A stretch of DNA of 5,992 nt from Actinomycetes bacterium. GTDB taxonomy: Bacteria; Actinomycetota; Acidimicrobiia; Acidimicrobiales; RAAP-2. Shown here piece by piece: positions 5,169 through 5,992 of this stretch. The notes under the pieces are model-generated. The model was not told the DNA's origin. It saw only the letters and a list, made by a program, of their open reading frames with translations, and ran no database searches. Numbering within the stretch: position 1 is the stretch's first letter; every line of letters starts with the position of its first letter. A program made the position numbers and the translations under genes. The DNA lies in assembly GCA_021807655.1 (NCBI GenBank), contig JAKBCT010000063.1:1-5992 (forward strand), read 5' to 3'.

Positions 5169-5992
5169 TCAGTCGCGCGCCGAGGGCGATTCGCCGAGTT
5201 GCTCGACGTAGGAACGGTAGTTACGCGAGAACTCCGCCACGGAATCACCGCCGAACTTGCGTTGCGCTTCGCCGGCGAGCACGAGCGCGGTCATCGCTTC
5301 GCCGACCACGCCGAGCGCCGGCACGGCGGTGACATCGGTGCGTTCCTTGAAGGACACCGTGGGTTCGCCCGTGGCCAGGTCGACCGTCTCGAGCACGGGT
5401 CGGTTCAACGTCGCGAGCGGCTTCATGGCAACCTTCGCGATGATCGGAGACCCCGACGAGATGCCGCCCTCGAGACCGCCGGCGTGATCGGTTCGTCGGG
5501 CGTAGCCCCCACCGACTGACGCCGTGTCGTCGCGCACGATCGCGTCGTGCGCCACGCTGCCGCGCTGGGAGGCCTGCTCCATCCCGTCGCCGATCTCCAC
5601 GGCCTTGACGGCCTGAATACTCATCAGAGCCCCCGCAAGCAGTCCGTCGAGCTTGCGGTCCCAGTGAACGTGACTCCCGATTCCAACCGGCACACCGTAG
5701 GCGATCACCTCAGCGACGCCACCAAGTGAGTCGCCCTGCTTGGCCGCCGCCTTGATTTCGGCAATCATCAGCTGAGCGGTGCTCTCGTCGAAACACCGCA
5801 CCTCGCTCTGGTCGACCGCCGCGAGATCGCTCGCCAGTGGTCGCCGGTCCGCGGGCGCCGCCACCGAACCGATGCGTACAACGTGGCTGATCACCGAGAC
5901 GCCGATCGTCGCCAGTAGCGACTTCGCGAGCGATCCGGCGACCACTCTCGCAGCGGTCTCGCGCGCACTCGCTCGTTCGAGCACGTCGCGAG
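5169..5992 (-). CDS. aroC: Chorismate synthase, C-terminal part (5' end outside window)
   Basis: This enzyme converts 5-enolpyruvylshikimate-3-phosphate to chorismate, the last shikimate-pathway step. It is a cytoplasmic, reduced-FMN-dependent homotetramer (family knowledge). The window holds 273 residues plus a TGA stop. Family members run about 350-400 residues, so roughly a quarter to a third, including the N-terminal GESHG region, lies past the right edge. Visible family blocks, in order, are RDVLERASARETAARV at the cut edge, HWDRKLDGLLAGALMSIQAVKAVEIGDG-type core residues, GGLEGGISSGSPI, a following KP, and RTDVTAVPALGVVGEA, whose Asp matches the conserved catalytic-site Asp. The frame is open through the edge. 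The in-frame GTG at 5984 sits inside the conserved RDVLERAS block, so it is not the start. Only 2 nt separate its stop from aroK, which implies one transcript and coupled translation. Identification is firm; the true start cannot be seen. Confidence 0.97.
   Translation of the reverse strand, partial: RDVLERASARETAARVVAGSLAKSLLATIGVSVISHVVRIGSVAAPADRRPLASDLAAVDQSEVRCFDESTAQLMIAEIKAAAKQGDSLGGVAEVIAYGVPVGIGSHVHWDRKLDGLLAGALMSIQAVKAVEIGDGMEQASQRGSVAHDAIVRDDTASVGGGYARRTDHAGGLEGGISSGSPIIAKVAMKPLATLNRPVLETVDLATGEPTVSFKERTDVTAVPALGVVGEAMTALVLAGEAQRKFGGDSVAEFSRNYRSYVEQLGESPSARD

Noticed and set aside
4211..5332. Plus-strand open frame of 373 codons opposite aroB, aroK and aroC
   Set aside because: It lies antisense to three clearly conserved genes, its translation is Arg/Thr/Ser-rich low-complexity sequence typical of a high-GC shadow frame, and no domain is visible.
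5982..5984. GTG as a start for aroC
   Set aside because: It falls inside the conserved RDVLERASARET block, and the frame continues past the window edge, so the gene is cut rather than short.

Overview
The window is high-GC DNA with seven protein genes, all read from the minus strand and packed into about 5.7 kb. In transcription order (right to left) they are aroC (5' end cut by the window edge), aroK, aroB, aroQ, efp, nusB, and a gene for a polytopic membrane protein with a C-terminal SCO1/SenC domain. The order aroC-aroK-aroB-aroQ-efp-nusB is typical of Actinomycetota. With the base composition and the missing pepQ, it suggests an actinobacterium that is not a close Mycobacterium relative, possibly Acidimicrobiia-like. 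That last step is a guess from context.

Region by region: 5992-3626 holds aroC, aroK and aroB, with a 2-nt gap and then an ATGA overlap, so translation is probably coupled. A 91-nt gap (3535-3625) carries a possible promoter. aroQ follows, then a 64-nt gap with a possible -10 element and a clear ribosome binding site for efp. The efp stop and the nusB start share one base (TAGTG). After 18 nt comes the 578-residue membrane/SCO gene (2013-277). Positions 1-276 have no confident gene but contain several inverted repeats.

Functionally, AroQ, AroB, AroK and AroC cover four of the seven shikimate-pathway steps: the second (AroB), third (AroQ), fifth (AroK) and seventh (AroC). EF-P relieves ribosome stalling at polyproline runs. 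NusB acts in rRNA antitermination. The last gene is the unusual one: ten predicted membrane segments, eight of which look like a tandem duplication of a four-helix unit, followed by an extracytoplasmic thioredoxin-fold SCO domain with CxxxC and a downstream His, the classic copper-site set. No insertion sequence, CRISPR array, tRNA, rRNA or broken gene was found. The main candidates for something undescribed are the membrane/SCO fusion and the structured 1-276 region.
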